From contig NZ_CP121252.1 of NCBI RefSeq assembly GCF_029637705.1, positions 2,666,001 to 2,730,000 on the forward strand: 64,000 nucleotides of DNA, read 5' to 3'. This document shows, one piece after another, positions 17,954 through 26,413 of this stretch. Both the position numbers and the translations under genes were made by a program. This stretch comes from Citricoccus muralis (GTDB lineage Bacteria; Actinomycetota; Actinomycetes; Actinomycetales; Micrococcaceae). The notes beneath the pieces are model-generated. The model made no database searches. It saw only the letters and a program-made list of their open reading frames with translations, and was not told where the DNA came from. Within the stretch, counting starts at the first letter, position 1, and each line of letters begins with the position of its first letter.

Positions 17954-18415
17954 ATGAGCGAGCACCACAGCCTCACCGCCCTCGAGGGATGGCACATCTA
18001 CATGATTAAGTTGCTGGACTCTGGGCTGCGGCCGCCCTTCGAACAGCTCCTGCGCGAGCACGGCTTCAGCACCGCCCAGTACACGGCTCTGACCGTGCTC
18101 GCCCGCCGCCCCGGCATCACCTCGTCCGAGCTGGCCCGACGGACCTTTGTGCGCGCCCAATCCATGGCGGATACCGTCAAGGTGCTGATGGACAAGGGGC
18201 TTGTCCGGCGTGAGCCTGATCAGGACCACGCCCGCCGGTTGCTGCTGTTCCCCACCGACGGCGGCTACCGCGCCCTGCAGGAATGTCAGGGTGACGTGAA
18301 TCAGCTCGAGACCCGCCTACTGGAGAATCTCGACGACGACGAGCGCCGGACCGTGTCGGCGGCGCTGCGCACCATGCGGTTCAACCTACAGCGCATTAAC
18401 GACGACACCCCGTGA
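17954..18415 (+). CDS. MarR-family transcriptional regulator
   Basis: ATG at 17954 gives 153 residues. The winged helix is visible: FSTAQYTALTVLARRPGITSSELARR interrupted here for length, VRAQSMADTVKVLMDKGLVRRE, and the DxR wing DQDHARRLLLFPTDGG. MarR proteins usually repress the operon they belong to and are released by a phenolic or CoA-thioester ligand; with an acyl-CoA ligase two genes upstream, an acyl-CoA signal is plausible. It starts four bases after the lipoprotein gene stop. Confidence 0.92.
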   Translation: MSEHHSLTALEGWHIYMIKLLDSGLRPPFEQLLREHGFSTAQYTALTVLARRPGITSSELARRTFVRAQSMADTVKVLMDKGLVRREPDQDHARRLLLFPTDGGYRALQECQGDVNQLETRLLENLDDDERRTVSAALRTMRFNLQRINDDTP

Positions 18416-18509
18416 TGGTGTGGCCTGTCCAAGTCGCTGGGCGTAGCGATTGTCGGTCGTGCGAGTCGTTGGCAGAACCGAACGAAACTAAACTTTCCCC
18501 GAATGTAGG

Positions 18510-19322
18510 TCAGTTGCGGTTGAGCCCATGCTTCCGTGTGTCGAGGGCGAGCTTGAAGTGGCTCTCGGCTTCATTGACTACTCGCGTCGGGGTCGCCGGA
18601 TCGAAGACCCGCAGGATCGAATAGCGAAACCCGCTCGGGTCGATGTCGCGTAGCTCGGTGTTTCCGCCATGGCCGTTGGCCGCGTACGTACTCCAGCGTT
18701 GGCGGATGCTCTCCGCGCCGTCAGCTTTGCCCACGTACTGACGGCCATCGCGGGTGTCCGTGATGAGGTAAATACCGACAACCGAAGAGAGCGCCGTCCT
18801 CCAAGCCTCGTACCGATGCTCGCGCATGACCGCCTGCAGGTGCGGGCGGTCGAGAACTAACCGGTCAAAGCCGGGGAACGGCACTGGCTTCGCATCAGCG
18901 ATCTCCATCACCGGGTAGCTGGCCGCTGTCGGACCATTGAGGCGCCATGTACGCGGAGACCTCCAACCAATCACCAGCCGGTTCCTGAGGTCGGCAAGGT
19001 GCTCGGAGACGGCCAAGTCGAAGGTGCGCAGATTGCCATCATTCGACACTTCGCCGCGATTCTCAACTACCGACCAGAGCCGGGCCCTGTCGCCGCCTTC
19101 GCGGATGAACACGACCCAGAAGCGGGGCGGCTCTACGGGGAACATGCGCGACTTCGTCGGCTGCTGGCTCGTGTATGCGAGGATCTCCTCGTCGATCGAG
19201 TCGGCATGAATGCCTCGGACGCCCGTACCCTCGTGCTCGTGCACGAACGCGTGGCGTATCACCTGGGCATCAGCAGGATCGATTCCGGCGCTGCGCAGGA
19301 TCTGTTCGAGGGTCAGTGTCAT
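18510..19322 (-). CDS. GIY-YIG nuclease protein coupled to the restriction operon
   Basis: A 270-residue protein from the ATG that overlaps the methylase stop (ATGA). Residues 183-270 form a GIY-YIG endonuclease: GIYLI (183-187), YVGKA (196-200), arginine in SIRQRWSTY (about 207-209), the catalytic glutamate in EAESHFKLAL (E251 or E253) and a late asparagine in KHGLNRN. Residues 1-180 are an unrecognised domain with HAFVHEHEGTGVRG and PRFWVVFIREGGDRARLW, perhaps for recognition. It is the last gene of a five-gene restriction/defence operon and would cut DNA. GIY-YIG nucleases act as restriction enzymes in some systems, for example Eco29kI, but here the type I nuclease HsdR is also present. 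Confidence 0.8.
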   Translation of the reverse strand: MTLTLEQILRSAGIDPADAQVIRHAFVHEHEGTGVRGIHADSIDEEILAYTSQQPTKSRMFPVEPPRFWVVFIREGGDRARLWSVVENRGEVSNDGNLRTFDLAVSEHLADLRNRLVIGWRSPRTWRLNGPTAASYPVMEIADAKPVPFPGFDRLVLDRPHLQAVMREHRYEAWRTALSSVVGIYLITDTRDGRQYVGKADGAESIRQRWSTYAANGHGGNTELRDIDPSGFRYSILRVFDPATPTRVVNEAESHFKLALDTRKHGLNRN

Positions 19323-21856
19323 CCGAGCGACAGGCCCCCAAACGCCGAGCGGAAGCCCTCTGTGTCGTCCAGAATCTCGCTTTGCGGCCCGTACTGATAG
19401 CTGATCATGCGGACACTTGCACCCTCCGTCCGGTTGTAAAAGTAGGTCGTGTACTGGGCGTCTTGCGGAGCCGAGCGCAACTGCACGAACTGTCCCAGAG
19501 GCAAAGGCGACTGCGATCCGTCCTTCGCCAGGTACAGGTCCCCGTCGATCATCTCGTCCCCGATGCTGAATTCCCTGGTCTTGAACGGTGAGCGGGTCCC
19601 GACCGCCACTTCCGCCGTCTGGACGCGTCCGTCGCGCCGAAGCTTCGAACTTCCGGCTCGAACGAGGAGCAACTGTGCCCAGACGTTGCCGAGTATCTGC
19701 CGCAGTTCGCTGAGGTCCGACACTAGGGACACCACCTGCGCATTCCACTCCTCGTCCGAGGTATAGCCGGTGTGGCCGAGCCACCGATTCCGCTTGTTGT
19801 TCACCTCGTTTACCTTCTTGACGAGGTCCTTCGAGACCAGTCGCTCTATCCCGCCTTGGCCGAGATCGGCGAAGGATCTGTGCACGCGAGCGATCTCATC
19901 AGCGTCGCCTTTTTCGAGCGCACGGCGAAACTCCTTCGAGACACGTTCGATAATGATCACCCAAGTCCCGAACGAAGCCCGTTCGATACCCAGGTGCTGC
20001 TCCCGCAACGCCTGCCCGATCGCGGCCTCGACCTCACCACTGTGCCTCAGATCTGTGCGACTCGCGGAAAGCAAGACGGTGGCATGGAAAGTCACGATCG
20101 CCTCCCACGCATGGATGTAGGCGCGTTGCTGCTCCCCAGGCGACGACCCAGTCTCCGCAGTCCACAGCGCCGAAGCGATTGGATACGGCAACTGGTCTAG
20201 CCAGGCACCGAGTGAGTCATCGAAGGCCCCGGCGATTCTGCTCACGACCGCCTCTGCACTCTCGGGAGATGCCCAAATGCTCTCGCGCTGGGTGCTCAGT
20301 TCAGCTTCGAAGGAGGCGAGTCGTTCATCGGCCGACGCAAGCGCTAGCTGTGTCCCGCGATCCGGCACGGGGACGATGAGCTCATCTGCCCAGCGCATCA
20401 AGGATCTGGAGTCCGGTCTCAGCGCACGGGGGAATGACCCGGTGCTACTAGCCTCTATGGCCCGTCGACGCCCGGAGACGCCCTGCTCCGAGTTGAGCCA
20501 AGCCATCAAGAAACTCGGGTCCACCGTCTCGTCGTCCAGCCGAATCGAGAGCACCCGGCCGCTGGAGCCCGTGCCGGAGGCCTCCGCGGCGGCTCTGCCC
20601 TCGCGCGTCATCGGGATGTACAACTGTCCGTTTAGCTCGGCGCGGCCTGGAGCCTTCATCGGCGCAGGCTCAGCCGCGATCAGGCCGCTTAGGCGGCGCG
20701 TCTTCCAGCCCTTCGCCTCGATGTCTTTGAGGAGCTCGCGCGAGTCGTCCTCGAAGATGCGGCTCGGATCAAGATCGATGGTCTCTTGGGTGTTACCAAC
20801 GACCGATACCCCGGAGTCCGGACCGTAGCGGGACTCCAGGAACCGATTGTCGATCGGTGTATCGGCGTACGTCGTCACGTTCCATGACAGTCGCTTTCCC
20901 TCCCGAGTCAGCCGTTCGAGGCGCGTGTTTCGTCGAGTGAATTGCCGGACAGCGACGCTACGGTTACGGGGCCCTGGATTTCCTGTCCTCAGCCCCGACT
21001 CGAGTTCTCGGAACGAACCGACCGGCATTGAGCGGTGCTGGCGCTCAGTCGTGAACTCGGTCTGTAGATCGGCGATCATCGCCTTGCCCCGCCAAGAATC
21101 TTTCGGCCGGTTGGTAAAGGTGACGAGATACAAAGGTATGCCGGTGCTCGATGCAAGCCCATCTGGCAGCCGGGTCACCGACTCGAGCAGAGCAGCTTCG
21201 AGAATCTTGCGCCTTACATCACCGGTGGCACCACTGCTAGACAGTGCACCGGGAGTGACCAGGGCCGCGACCCGTCCTCCGCCCTCGGCGCTTGGGCGCA
21301 ACTTCTCCAGAGCGAGCGAGATGAACAGCCAGATGCTGTCCGAATGCTGTGGAAGGCCGAACCCATACGAACCAGACTCTCTACGGGCCTCCACTCCCGG
21401 CGCGGAGCTCTTCCAGTCCATGCCCCACGGGGCATCGACGATTACGAGATCGGCCTCGTGCTCCGGGAATGCGTCGTATACCAGCGTGTCGCCATATGCA
21501 ATCTCTGCGTCCTGGTATCCATGAAATCGCCGTTGGCCATCGGCTACTGCAGCTTGGTCAAGGACCTGCCCGCGGTAGTGCGTCTGCACACCTGCTGATC
21601 GCAGCGCGTTGACAAGGACGGATCCTGCGAACCCTGATCCCGCCGCCGGGTCCCAGATGTTGACTGAGGAAGTGACTGAGTCCAAGCGGGCCAGACAGCC
21701 GACGGAGAGTGCACGGGCAAGCGAAATGCTTGTAGTGTGCTGGGCTTCAGTTTTGCCGCGCAGATCTCCTTTAATAGGCGCATCGACACTGATGTCGCCC
21801 AGCACATACTCGAGTGCAGGATGCGGAGAGTTCTGCCTTTGTGGTTTCCGGCTCAT
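19319..21856 (-). CDS. N6-adenine methylase-like protein with HsdS-like and HEPN-like parts
   Basis: An 845-residue protein. Residues 37-240 form a gamma-type DNA methylase core: SLARALSVG, motif I DPAAGSGF (69-76) and a motif IV that reads DAPW (141-144) instead of NPPY/F. Residues about 370-520 resemble an HsdS half (target-recognition-like stretch ending VPVPDRGTQLALASADERLASFEAELS). Near the end, KRNRWLGHTG (R689 to H695) fits the Rx4-6H signature of HEPN RNase domains. It is coupled by 4-base overlaps to hsdR before it and the GIY-YIG gene after it. It could be a modification enzyme, an M-S fusion, or a toxic effector; I have not matched it to a named system. Confidence 0.7.
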   Translation of the reverse strand: MSRKPQRQNSPHPALEYVLGDISVDAPIKGDLRGKTEAQHTTSISLARALSVGCLARLDSVTSSVNIWDPAAGSGFAGSVLVNALRSAGVQTHYRGQVLDQAAVADGQRRFHGYQDAEIAYGDTLVYDAFPEHEADLVIVDAPWGMDWKSSAPGVEARRESGSYGFGLPQHSDSIWLFISLALEKLRPSAEGGGRVAALVTPGALSSSGATGDVRRKILEAALLESVTRLPDGLASSTGIPLYLVTFTNRPKDSWRGKAMIADLQTEFTTERQHRSMPVGSFRELESGLRTGNPGPRNRSVAVRQFTRRNTRLERLTREGKRLSWNVTTYADTPIDNRFLESRYGPDSGVSVVGNTQETIDLDPSRIFEDDSRELLKDIEAKGWKTRRLSGLIAAEPAPMKAPGRAELNGQLYIPMTREGRAAAEASGTGSSGRVLSIRLDDETVDPSFLMAWLNSEQGVSGRRRAIEASSTGSFPRALRPDSRSLMRWADELIVPVPDRGTQLALASADERLASFEAELSTQRESIWASPESAEAVVSRIAGAFDDSLGAWLDQLPYPIASALWTAETGSSPGEQQRAYIHAWEAIVTFHATVLLSASRTDLRHSGEVEAAIGQALREQHLGIERASFGTWVIIIERVSKEFRRALEKGDADEIARVHRSFADLGQGGIERLVSKDLVKKVNEVNNKRNRWLGHTGYTSDEEWNAQVVSLVSDLSELRQILGNVWAQLLLVRAGSSKLRRDGRVQTAEVAVGTRSPFKTREFSIGDEMIDGDLYLAKDGSQSPLPLGQFVQLRSAPQDAQYTTYFYNRTEGASVRMISYQYGPQSEILDDTEGFRSAFGGLSLG

Positions 21857-24800
21857 ACGCTCTCGTCCAAACGCTCGACGCCTTCGTCTTCCTGCGCATC
21901 GTCCATTCGCAGACGGCGCGATGCATAGAGGTACTCGCCCACGAGGCGGATAAATGCTTCCGCCCGTTCACTTTCGCCCGTCAGAGCATCGGTGAGTTTG
22001 CCGAAGGCATCGCTATTGAGCACCGCGGCGTCGGTGAGAGTCTCTCTCAGCTCAGGCGACGACATGAATTGGTCCAGCGCGTTGTGATCGATCTGAGCAG
22101 CGATGCGAGGATCTTCAGCCGCCATGCCGGCAGCTGCGACCACGAACCCTTCGATCTGCGGATCTGAGAACTCCGATCCGAAGAGAGCGTTGATGCGGGC
22201 CACGACGTCTGATAGCAACTGCAACTGTGTGTCTGCACGAGAGACGTGGGAACCGACGAACGAGATGCTGGGCAGCGAAGGAGCGTCTTGATTCCCTGAC
22301 AAACTGATGTCGATCGCACCTTGGGCTATGTGTCGAACGCGGCGGAGTTCAAGCCCAGATACGTCGGCGTCGCCATCGAGATTCTCACCCGGCAAAATAC
22401 GCACGAGCTGGCGCAAGAACTCAGCCAGCTTCTCCAGGTCGCTCGTTCCATAGTCCACCACTTGGGACATGAAATCGTATAGCCGGACATAGGAACCGCA
22501 GTCCTTTTTGAAGGTCCTGAGCTCGTCGAGAGCCTGGGAGTCATTTCTCTCGGCCGCAGCAGTCCATCGGTTGCGGTACTCGTCACGTGCCGGCGTCACG
22601 GCCGCAACCAGCGCTGCATGCGACTGCTTTCGCGTCCACCATGCCTCTGCGTAGCGCTCGACGTCGTTCGGCGTGTATATCCGAGCCTGAGCGAGCTTAG
22701 CGGCCAGCTGATGGACTAGGTTTGGGTCGGTCTCCTTCTCCACGTGTGCCTCGAGGTAATACGTCAAGAACGCCTCGTGGATGTCATCGGGGTCGTTGAC
22801 GAAGTCAAGCACGAACGTGCGGTCCTTCAACTCGCCCGACGGAGCACGGTACGTGCGGTTCAGCCGCGACAGCGTCTGCACCGCGTGCACGTCCGGTAGC
22901 TTCTTATCGACGTACATCGCGCACAGCAGTGGCTGGTCGAATCCGGTCTGGAACTTATCGGCGACAATCATGAGCCGGTACTCGGGACGCCGGAACTCCC
23001 GTGCGAGGTCGGACCCGATGCCGGGATTCATTGATGCCTCGGTCGCGTCCTCGATGCCATAGTCATCGTCGCTCAAGCTCCCACTGAATGCGACGATCGA
23101 CTGATACGCATACCCGCGTTGCTTGAGGTACTTGTCCGTTTCGATCTTGTACCGCAGCGCAGCCTGGCGGGAGTCGGTAACGACCATCGCCTTCGCGTGT
23201 CCCTCCAACAAGTGGGCGACATTGGCTCGGAAATGCTCGACGATAATCTCGACCTTCTGGCCGATGTTCGTCGGATGCAGATTCGCGAACCGCATGATCT
23301 TCCGCGTCGCCATCTTTGGATCGACCAGGAGGTCGTCAGTGTCGGGGTCGATGCCCGTCGTGATGCCGGCTTTACCCCGCTGCTCGATCTCGAACGCCGT
23401 TTTGTACGTCTGGTATCCGCGCAGCACATCGAGGATGAAACCCTCCTCGATCGCCTGCCGCATCGGGTACACATCAAACGAGACCGGCAGGCCGTCATCG
23501 CCTGGACGACCGAAGAGCTGCTTCGTCTTCGCCTTCGGCGTCGCCGTGAACGCCAGCAGCGACACATTCCGTGCCCCAGCACGTGCCGCGGTCTCGAAAG
23601 CGATCTGACGCTCACGGGCGGTGTCAGCCTCGACAAGCTGGTTGATCACGTCTTGGCCGTCGAGCTCGCCCTCACCATCGGCGACCTCGCCGCCCTCGGT
23701 GAGCACCTTCTTCAGCTCCGCCGCCGTCTTGCCCGACTGGGAGGTGTGAGCCTCATCGACGATCACCGCGAAGTTCTTCGTCCCGAGCGTCGTCTCCAGC
23801 AGATCCTTGACGAACGGGAACGTCTGCAGCGTGACGACGATGATCAACGACGACCCCGTCAGCGCATCCAGCAGCGCCCGGGACTTCGAGCCGCCGGAGC
23901 GGCGCACAGCCGCCGAGTCGATGACCGCGACGCTGCCGCCGGTGTCGTCGACCTGCTCGACCGCCTGCTGCAGCTGGGCATCGAGGACTCGGCGGTCGGA
24001 GACGATGATGACCTTGTCGAACACCTTCTCGTTCGACCGGTCGTGCATGCGCGCGAGACGATGCGCGGTCCACGCGATCGTGTTCGTCTTCCCCGACCCG
24101 GCAGAGTGCTCGATGAGATACCTACGGCCCGGGCCCTCATCGCCGATCGTGTCGACGAGCTTCCTCACCGCACGCCACTGGTGGTAGCGCGGGAACATCA
24201 GCGCCGTCGACCGCGTGATCTTCCCCGTCGCCGGATCTTCGTCCACGTCGGTCTTGAGGAACATCTGCGAACCGAGGACCGACAGGAAGTTCTCCCGCTG
24301 CAGCACCTCTTCCCAGAGGTACGACGTGGCCGGACCCGACGGGTTGGCCGGGTTGCCTGCGGCACCGGTGTCGTCGTGGCCGCGGTTGAACGGCAGGAAG
24401 TACGTCTTCTCCCCCGCGAGCTTCGTGGTCATGTGCACCTGGTCGTCGTCGACGGCGAAGTGAACCAGCGCGCGGGTACCGAAGCCGAGCAGCGGCTGAC
24501 CGGCCGGGTCGCGGTCCTTCCGGTACTGCGTGACGGCTGTACGCCACTGCTGCTTGAAGAACGACTTCAACTCACAGGTCGCCACGGGCAGGCCGTTGAC
24601 GAAGAAGACGAGGTCGATCGACCGCTTGTCGCCTCGCTTGGGCGAGAAGTACACCTGCCGGGCGACACGCAGCCGCACCTTCTCGTACTGCTCGGTCACC
24701 GTCTTGTTCAGTGTCGTCGCCGGTTTGAACTGGCACATCCGGAAATGCGCCGTCGCCCCGCGCGTGTGCGAGAACTTTCGGCGCAGCACGTTGAGCGTCC

Positions 24801-25083
24801 CGCCGCCCGAACTCATCGGAGTGTCCAGCCTGGTGACGAGCCTCGACAGCAACGCCTCACGGTCTGCCTGCTCGGCACCCGTGCCGACACGCACGACCTT
24901 CGCGTACTCGTCCGGCTGCGTCTCGCTCAGCCACCACAGCACGTCCTCGGGCCAGATCGCCCGCTCCGCGTCATAGCCGTCATCATTCGGGCTATAGAGC
25001 CAGTCGTGCGAGCCGAGGTACTCGGCAATCTCGACCTCGAGCGCTTCCTCGCGGGTGCCGTCTGGTGACGCCATCGTCTTCAT
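21853..25083 (-). CDS. hsdR: Type I restriction endonuclease, subunit R
   Basis: The 1076-residue motor/nuclease subunit. The nuclease domain at the front shows IDLVFFVNGLPVATCELK (PD-(D/E)XK, ELK near residue 170); the translocase has Walker A HSAGSGKTNTIAW near 328, the DEAH box IVDEAHTSQSG near 442 and motif VI-like LSRLNRTYR. The C-terminal helical part links to the M2S core. Start is the ATG overlapping the hsdS stop; a second ATG three codons later is possible. It cuts unmethylated foreign DNA after ATP-driven translocation. Confidence 0.96.
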   Translation of the reverse strand: MKTMASPDGTREEALEVEIAEYLGSHDWLYSPNDDGYDAERAIWPEDVLWWLSETQPDEYAKVVRVGTGAEQADREALLSRLVTRLDTPMSSGGGTLNVLRRKFSHTRGATAHFRMCQFKPATTLNKTVTEQYEKVRLRVARQVYFSPKRGDKRSIDLVFFVNGLPVATCELKSFFKQQWRTAVTQYRKDRDPAGQPLLGFGTRALVHFAVDDDQVHMTTKLAGEKTYFLPFNRGHDDTGAAGNPANPSGPATSYLWEEVLQRENFLSVLGSQMFLKTDVDEDPATGKITRSTALMFPRYHQWRAVRKLVDTIGDEGPGRRYLIEHSAGSGKTNTIAWTAHRLARMHDRSNEKVFDKVIIVSDRRVLDAQLQQAVEQVDDTGGSVAVIDSAAVRRSGGSKSRALLDALTGSSLIIVVTLQTFPFVKDLLETTLGTKNFAVIVDEAHTSQSGKTAAELKKVLTEGGEVADGEGELDGQDVINQLVEADTARERQIAFETAARAGARNVSLLAFTATPKAKTKQLFGRPGDDGLPVSFDVYPMRQAIEEGFILDVLRGYQTYKTAFEIEQRGKAGITTGIDPDTDDLLVDPKMATRKIMRFANLHPTNIGQKVEIIVEHFRANVAHLLEGHAKAMVVTDSRQAALRYKIETDKYLKQRGYAYQSIVAFSGSLSDDDYGIEDATEASMNPGIGSDLAREFRRPEYRLMIVADKFQTGFDQPLLCAMYVDKKLPDVHAVQTLSRLNRTYRAPSGELKDRTFVLDFVNDPDDIHEAFLTYYLEAHVEKETDPNLVHQLAAKLAQARIYTPNDVERYAEAWWTRKQSHAALVAAVTPARDEYRNRWTAAAERNDSQALDELRTFKKDCGSYVRLYDFMSQVVDYGTSDLEKLAEFLRQLVRILPGENLDGDADVSGLELRRVRHIAQGAIDISLSGNQDAPSLPSISFVGSHVSRADTQLQLLSDVVARINALFGSEFSDPQIEGFVVAAAGMAAEDPRIAAQIDHNALDQFMSSPELRETLTDAAVLNSDAFGKLTDALTGESERAEAFIRLVGEYLYASRRLRMDDAQEDEGVERLDESV

Positions 25084-26396
25084 CCAGCCTTTCGTGCCGT
25101 ACGTACGTCGAACTGCCCCGTCACCGCGGCCGTGATCAGCGCTGCGCGACGTTCCTTCGCAAGGGCGATATGTTCCTCAGCCTTTGTGATGAGGGCGTCG
25201 ATGCGCGAGGTCTGCTGACTGATGTGCTCGATAATCGCGTGCTGCTCGTCGATCGGCGGGCAAGGCAAAACGATCGATCTGACATCGGCAGCTGAGATCT
25301 TGAAGGTTCCCACTGTCGTCCGCGCCAACAGCTCGATCTGTGCTCGACTCGTAGGCGTGTCCAATGCCGCGACGAAGAAATCTGGGCGCATGTCGGCAGT
25401 CGTTCGGATTCGGATCAAGAGGTCAGGGTAGATGTACTCCTCCTGAGTAAATTCGTTACCAACCATCCCCGCTCGCCCGACCATACTAATGTTGCCATTC
25501 CCGCGAACTATGAGCACATCGCCGTAATGGAGGAGAAACTGGGAGACGTCCCTTAGGGAATCCCGGTCAACATACTTCGTGACCTCCTCACTGGCCTTTA
25601 CTCGACCGTCACGAACAGCGCCGATTGACAGAGAGCGCATGTCGCCGACCCGACCGGCTTCTGGCGAGACTCCGTTGCTTGGACCAAAAGAGAGTAGTCG
25701 GCGAGTCGGAACGGCTCGCCAACCGCTCGGCAGAATCGGCAACCAAACGTTTCCAGTTCGTTTGCTTACCCCAATGCCATTGAGCCCGCCGGTGAGCGCA
25801 CTGTCTCGAACTGCAGATCGTCGTTCCCGCAGCAGCCCGATGAACTCCTCCTGCTTCGCCACGAGCGCGTCGATCTGGGCCGTCTCCTGGTCCAGGTAGT
25901 CGGCGATGGCGCGCTGCTCGTCGAGGGGAGGGAGCAGGATCGGCAACGCCATTAGGTCTTTGGGGCCGAGTGAAGATCGAACCCCTGCGCTCCCCAAAAA
26001 ATTGAAGATGCGTCGCGAATACAGATCATGGAAGTAATAGTGCATGAATCTCGCGTCCACGCCCGGCCCAAGACTAGTCACGATGTAGGCTGGACTGACG
26101 AGACCAGTATCGTCCGACAGTCCGACTCGGCTTGTCGCCACATTCATAAGATCAATGAGCTTGAAAACAAGCTGGCCGGGTCGCAGCAACTGATATGAAT
26201 TGAAATCCGCTGGCTGTAGACCATCTCGGTCATCTTTAGCTCGCGGCAACACCCCGCTCATTGTTAGTGATAGCCGGTCGTAGTCAGCCGCTAGCCCTGC
26301 GCCCGGAATTTCCTTGACTACGGACATTACGCGCTTTGCCTTTACCAACGACCAGCGCGCGGGGATCTCCCCCAGCCAAAATGGGAGTTTGTTCAT
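25080..26396 (-). CDS. hsdS: Type I restriction specificity subunit S
   Basis: Start placed at ATG 26396, which has AAGGAG seven bases upstream; a GTG that overlaps the hsdM stop lies seven codons earlier. The 438 residues contain two target-recognition domains, each followed by the conserved helical spacer: LPPLDEQRAIADYLDQETAQ near residue 160-180 and PPIDEQHAIIEHISQQTSRI near 385-405. The two spacers are recognisably repeats of one another. The two TRDs set the bipartite DNA target, which cannot be read from sequence. Confidence 0.94.
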   Translation of the reverse strand: MNKLPFWLGEIPARWSLVKAKRVMSVVKEIPGAGLAADYDRLSLTMSGVLPRAKDDRDGLQPADFNSYQLLRPGQLVFKLIDLMNVATSRVGLSDDTGLVSPAYIVTSLGPGVDARFMHYYFHDLYSRRIFNFLGSAGVRSSLGPKDLMALPILLPPLDEQRAIADYLDQETAQIDALVAKQEEFIGLLRERRSAVRDSALTGGLNGIGVSKRTGNVWLPILPSGWRAVPTRRLLSFGPSNGVSPEAGRVGDMRSLSIGAVRDGRVKASEEVTKYVDRDSLRDVSQFLLHYGDVLIVRGNGNISMVGRAGMVGNEFTQEEYIYPDLLIRIRTTADMRPDFFVAALDTPTSRAQIELLARTTVGTFKISAADVRSIVLPCPPIDEQHAIIEHISQQTSRIDALITKAEEHIALAKERRAALITAAVTGQFDVRTARKAG

Positions 26397-26413
26397 GCTT
26401 TCGCTCCTTGAAA

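Noticed and set aside
23119-25068. A 649-codon open frame on the plus strand across hsdR
   Set aside because: It is antisense to a clear HsdR gene with all motifs; long antisense frames are common at high GC, and its translation is Arg/Leu-rich without domains.
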